Part shown: positions 61,385 through 64,000 of the stretch, piece by piece
How the letters are laid out: each line of letters opens with the position of its first letter
How positions within the stretch are numbered: the first letter of the stretch is position 1
Assembly: GCA_963842335.1 (NCBI GenBank)
Contig: CAWJGF010000015.1
Coordinates: 62,001 to 126,000, forward strand
DNA length: 64,000 bases
Reading direction: 5' to 3'
DNA from: PALSA-600 sp963842335
GTDB taxonomy: Bacteria > Actinomycetota > Thermoleophilia > Gaiellales > Gaiellaceae
Translations under genes and position numbers: made by a program
The notes under the pieces: generated by a model
What the model was told of the DNA's origin: nothing
Databases searched by the model: none
What the model saw: only the letters and a program-made list of their open reading frames with translations

Positions 61385-62101
61385 TCAGGCTTTCGCCGTG
61401 TTCTTCTTCGCGTCCTTCGCGGGCGACACCTTGTAGCCGACACCCCAGACCGTCACGATCGGCGATGCGTCCTCGAGCTTGCGGCGCAGCTGACGGACAT
61501 GCACGTCAACGGTGCGCGTATCGCCGGCGAAGGTATAACCCCACACCCGTTCGAGCAGCTGGTCGCGCGTGAGCACGAGCCCACGATGATCGAGGAGCTC
61601 CCATAGGAGGTCGAACTCCTTCGGAGCCAACTGGATCTCGTTGTCGCCAACCTTCACCTCGCGGCGTCCCGAATCGACGCGCAAGTCGCCGTGCTCGATC
61701 ACTTCGGTCTCGTGGTCGCGCCGATCGGGCGCAGCGCGACGAAGGATTGACTTCACGCGGGCAACGAGCTCCCGCGGATTGAACGGCTTCGTCAGGTAGT
61801 CGTCCGCGCCGACCTCGAGGCCGATGATCTTGTCGACATCCTCGTCGCGCGCGGTCAGCATCAGGATCGGCACATCACTCGTCTGCCGGATGCGCTTGCA
61901 GACTTCGATTCCATCGATGTCCGGCAGCATCAGGTCGAGCACGATCAGATTCGGCATCTGCGCGGCGACCTGCGCGAGCCCGTCCGACCCGGTCGAGGCG
62001 GTGCGCACTCCGTAGCCGGCGTTCTTGAGGTACAGCGAGACGAACGACGCGATCGAGCCTTCGTCCTCGACCACCAGGATGTTCGGCGTCTGCGCGCTCA
62101 C
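61385..62101 (-). CDS. OmpR/PhoB-type response regulator
   Basis: 238 residues. The receiver has E12/D13, phospho-acceptor D56 in LIVLDLMLPDIDG, Thr in LMLTARDED and Lys in YLTKPFNPREL. The winged-helix domain is at about 130-228 (IQLAPKEFDLLWELLDHRGLV, then TRTVDVHVRQLRRKLED, then VWGVGYKV). It is cotranscribed with the histidine kinase and preceded by a secreted-protein gene 4 bp upstream, which may act with the sensor. Confidence 0.96.
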   Translation of the reverse strand: MSAQTPNILVVEDEGSIASFVSLYLKNAGYGVRTASTGSDGLAQVAAQMPNLIVLDLMLPDIDGIEVCKRIRQTSDVPILMLTARDEDVDKIIGLEVGADDYLTKPFNPRELVARVKSILRRAAPDRRDHETEVIEHGDLRVDSGRREVKVGDNEIQLAPKEFDLLWELLDHRGLVLTRDQLLERVWGYTFAGDTRTVDVHVRQLRRKLEDASPIVTVWGVGYKVSPAKDAKKNTAKA

Positions 62102-62105
62102 GCGA

Positions 62106-62594
62106 CTACGGGCCGACCGGAGCCGGCTGCACGCCGAACGTGACCACTCGCTTCAGCCACGGGACCGACGTCCACTTCCCACCGTCGAGTGCGTAGTCAC
62201 CGGCGTCGAGAGCCGACACGTCGCCGGTCAGCGCCGCGGTGCCGACGCCGACCGCGCTGAAGTCGATGCCCGCGCCGTCGAAGTAGAGCCGGTACTTGCC
62301 GCCCGTGACGCGAAAGTGAAGATCCTTGCCGCTGTAGACCGTGCAGGTATCGCATGCTCCGGGGACTCGTTTCTCCCAACCCGAGACGAGCGTCGTGCCA
62401 TCGCCCAGGATCGGGTCGTTGACGACGAGCCTCCCGACGTGCATCTGTCCCCAGAGCACGCCCTTGCCGGCCACGAGGACCGTGCCGTCGACGTTGCTGA
62501 CCTCGAGTACACCGTCTCCGGTCGCGCGGGCGCCCGCCAACGCCGCCGGAGCGACGATCAGGCATGAGAGCAGGATGAGAGAGAGCCTCCGCAT
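62106..62594 (-). CDS. Secreted protein of unknown function
   Basis: 162 residues. A signal peptide (MRRLSLILLSCLIVAPAALA) leads a beta-rich mature domain with a repeated Val-Gly pattern (VLEVSNVDGTVLVAGKGVLW, then LHFRVTGGKYRLYFDGAGID) and two close Cys (GACDTCTVY) likely to form a disulfide. No family is recognised. The ATG at 62594 begins the signal peptide; the frame runs further upstream without support. It heads the operon with the OmpR-type regulator and its kinase, so it may be an accessory sensor or target. Confidence 0.75.
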   Translation of the reverse strand: MRRLSLILLSCLIVAPAALAGARATGDGVLEVSNVDGTVLVAGKGVLWGQMHVGRLVVNDPILGDGTTLVSGWEKRVPGACDTCTVYSGKDLHFRVTGGKYRLYFDGAGIDFSAVGVGTAALTGDVSALDAGDYALDGGKWTSVPWLKRVVTFGVQPAPVGP

Positions 62595-62708
62595 TGGCAA
62601 GAACAGTCTTTCCCTCCGAATTATGCCCTGAATGAGCGAAACGTAAGGAGTTTTGGACACTCTCGCGCGGGCGTCGGGCTTCACGGTCAAGTTGTAGCGT
62701 CATTCGCC

Positions 62709-63944
62709 GTGGAGGACCTGACGAGTTTTGGGCTGACGGTGCTGCTCGTCGCGGGCGCGCTCTCCGCCGCCCTGGCCGGGTCGAAGCTGAGCGCCCGGAC
62801 ATCGATCCCCTCCGCAGCCCTGTTTCTCGTCGTGGCCTCTGCGGCCTCGGCGCTCTTTCCCTCGCTCGACGTCTCGATCGCCTCCGTCGAACAGATCGGG
62901 ACGGTCGCTCTGATCGTCATCCTGTTCGACGGGGGCTCATCGATCGGCCTGCGGCGGTTTCGCGTTGCGGCGATGCCGATCGTCTCCCTCGGGATTCTGG
63001 GGACGTTCGCGACCGCCGGCCTCGTGACGCTGTTCGTCCACGGCGTCTTCGGGCTCTCCTGGATCACAGCAGGGCTGCTGGGGGCCGCGATCGCCCCGAC
63101 CGATCCGGCCGTCGTGTTCTCGGTGCTCGGCGACCGTGAGATCGGCGGACGGACCGGCACGATTCTCGAGGGCGAGTCAGGGGCGAACGATCCTGTTGGG
63201 ATCGCGCTGATGCTCGGGCTGCTCGAACTCGCGACCCACAGCGATGCGACCTTCTGGGTCGTCGTCCGCGTGTTCTGTGAGCAGATGTCGATCGGCCTCG
63301 CGATCGGGATCGCCGGCGGTCTGCTCGAGAGCGTGTTACTCCGCCGGGTCGCGCTGCCATCCGCGGGCCTCCACACGGTGCGCACCCTCGCTCTCGCGGG
63401 AGTCGTCTACGGCGCGACGACCGTCGCTCATGGATCCGGCTTTCTCGCGGTCTTCGTCGCCGGCCTCATCGTCGGCGACGTGCGGGCGCCGTTCAAGCAC
63501 GAGATCGAGGTGTTCCAGGATGGGCTCGCGACACTCGCCGAGGTTGTCGTCTTCATCGCCCTCGGGCTGACGGTCGGCATCTCGTCGCTCACCGCGAGTC
63601 GCTGGCTCGACGGGCTCGCGATCGCGGCGTTCCTTGCGCTCGTCGCACGCCCGATCGTGGCGGGTGCCCTCCTCGCCCCCACGCGACTGCGACGGGGCGA
63701 GCGGCTGTTCGTCACCTGGGGCGGGCTGAAGGGCGCGGTGCCGATTCTGCTGGCGGCGTTCGCGGTCACGCAGCATGTGCACGACGCGCAGCGGATCTAC
63801 GACACGGTGTTCGTGGTCGTGCTCGCATCGGTCGTGGTGCAGGGAAGCACGATCTCGGCGGCCGCGCGACGCTTCGGCGTCGAGATGCGCACCGTTCCGG
63901 CGCGCGGCGAGGCCGCTACGCCACGCGACGGACCGACCGGCTGA
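62709..63944 (+). CDS. CPA1-type Na+(K+)/H+ antiporter
   Basis: 411-residue membrane antiporter with about 12-13 helices. The ion-binding signatures are GAAIAPTDPAVVFSVLGD and EGESGANDPVGIALML (ND motif) and a conserved Arg/Lys region WGGLKGAVPILLAAF. It is close to the NhaP2-like proton antiporters that handle sodium or potassium, but it stops after the membrane part with no TrkA-C domain. The start is GTG at 62709. It is divergent from the secreted-protein gene, 114 bp apart. Confidence 0.92.
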   Translation: MEDLTSFGLTVLLVAGALSAALAGSKLSARTSIPSAALFLVVASAASALFPSLDVSIASVEQIGTVALIVILFDGGSSIGLRRFRVAAMPIVSLGILGTFATAGLVTLFVHGVFGLSWITAGLLGAAIAPTDPAVVFSVLGDREIGGRTGTILEGESGANDPVGIALMLGLLELATHSDATFWVVVRVFCEQMSIGLAIGIAGGLLESVLLRRVALPSAGLHTVRTLALAGVVYGATTVAHGSGFLAVFVAGLIVGDVRAPFKHEIEVFQDGLATLAEVVVFIALGLTVGISSLTASRWLDGLAIAAFLALVARPIVAGALLAPTRLRRGERLFVTWGGLKGAVPILLAAFAVTQHVHDAQRIYDTVFVVVLASVVVQGSTISAAARRFGVEMRTVPARGEAATPRDGPTG

Positions 63945-64000
63945 GACCTCCCACGCGCACGACCTCGTGCGCATCGACGACGCGCACCCAGCCTGCCTGG
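63916..64000 (-). CDS. Possible C-terminal end of a gene entering from the right
   Basis: A minus-strand frame runs in from the right edge and ends at a TAG at 63918-63916 with plausible coding sequence (GWVRVVDAHEVVRVGGLSRS). It would overlap the antiporter 3' end by 29 bp in convergent orientation, as seen for other pairs here. Only 27 residues are visible, so no family is assigned and coding status is uncertain. Confidence 0.35.
   Translation of the reverse strand, partial: QAGWVRVVDAHEVVRVGGLSRSVRRVA

Overview
The window is high-GC DNA with frequent GTG and TTG starts, tightly packed operons with 1-17 bp overlaps, and a division/cell-wall (dcw) cluster that lacks ftsA. MurE carries the DNPR motif of meso-diaminopimelate-adding enzymes, and SecD and SecF are fused in one chain. 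Together this suggests a deep-branching actinobacterium, plausibly Thermoleophilia/Gaiellales-like. That placement is inference from gene content and style, not from a marker-gene tree. No rRNA, tRNA, CRISPR array, insertion sequence or prophage was recognised.

Layout. 1-9.8 kb is a mosaic of short operons: an M3-like peptidase translationally coupled to a single-domain response regulator, gltX divergent from nfo (endonuclease IV), a palindrome-rich repeat block, an ECF sigma factor with a DUF4349 membrane protein, an unknown cysteine-rich protein, a HAD hydrolase, a CaxA-type cation/H+ antiporter and a serine hydrolase. 9.8-19.4 kb holds threonine aldolase, rlmN, a large membrane protein with a VPS62-like exterior half, typA, msrB, an aldo/keto reductase and a cupin. 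19.4-24.0 kb is a glycine-cleavage operon (gcvT-gcvH-gcvPA-gcvPB). Its last reading frame runs without a stop into an encapsulated-ferritin-like domain that keeps its own ribosome-binding site and ATG.

24.3-42.2 kb is the dcw cluster, all on the minus strand. In transcription order it is mraZ, rsmH, ftsL-like, ftsI, [grpB-family gene, histidine kinase, response regulator, membrane protein], murE, murF, mraY, murD, ftsW, murG, murC, murB, ftsQ, ftsZ. Four non-division genes split it between ftsI and murE. ftsW overlaps murG by about 158 bp. The mraZ promoter is covered by four MraZ-type boxes spaced 10 bp apart.

42.2-50.3 kb is accessory: a MOSC protein and PfkB kinase; an ECF sigma factor overlapping ogt; an isocitrate-lyase/PEP-mutase-family protein, a VOC protein, a frameshifted LtrA-type gene, a second serine hydrolase and a regulator with a degenerate receiver; then a PadR regulator with a membrane protein. 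50.4-60 kb is mostly housekeeping on the minus strand: an ABC1/UbiB kinase-like protein, a DEAD-box helicase overlapping greA, secDF with a small coiled-coil gene, and queA-tgt-yajC. Two 39/42-identical repeats sit between queA and tgt, one of them containing the tgt start codon. The window ends with a secreted protein, an OmpR-type regulator, a histidine kinase and a CPA1-type Na+/H+ antiporter.

The most unusual observations are the gcvPB-ferritin reading-frame fusion, the 42-bp repeats at queA/tgt, the split dcw cluster, the ftsW/murG overlap and the ECF sigma-ogt pair.
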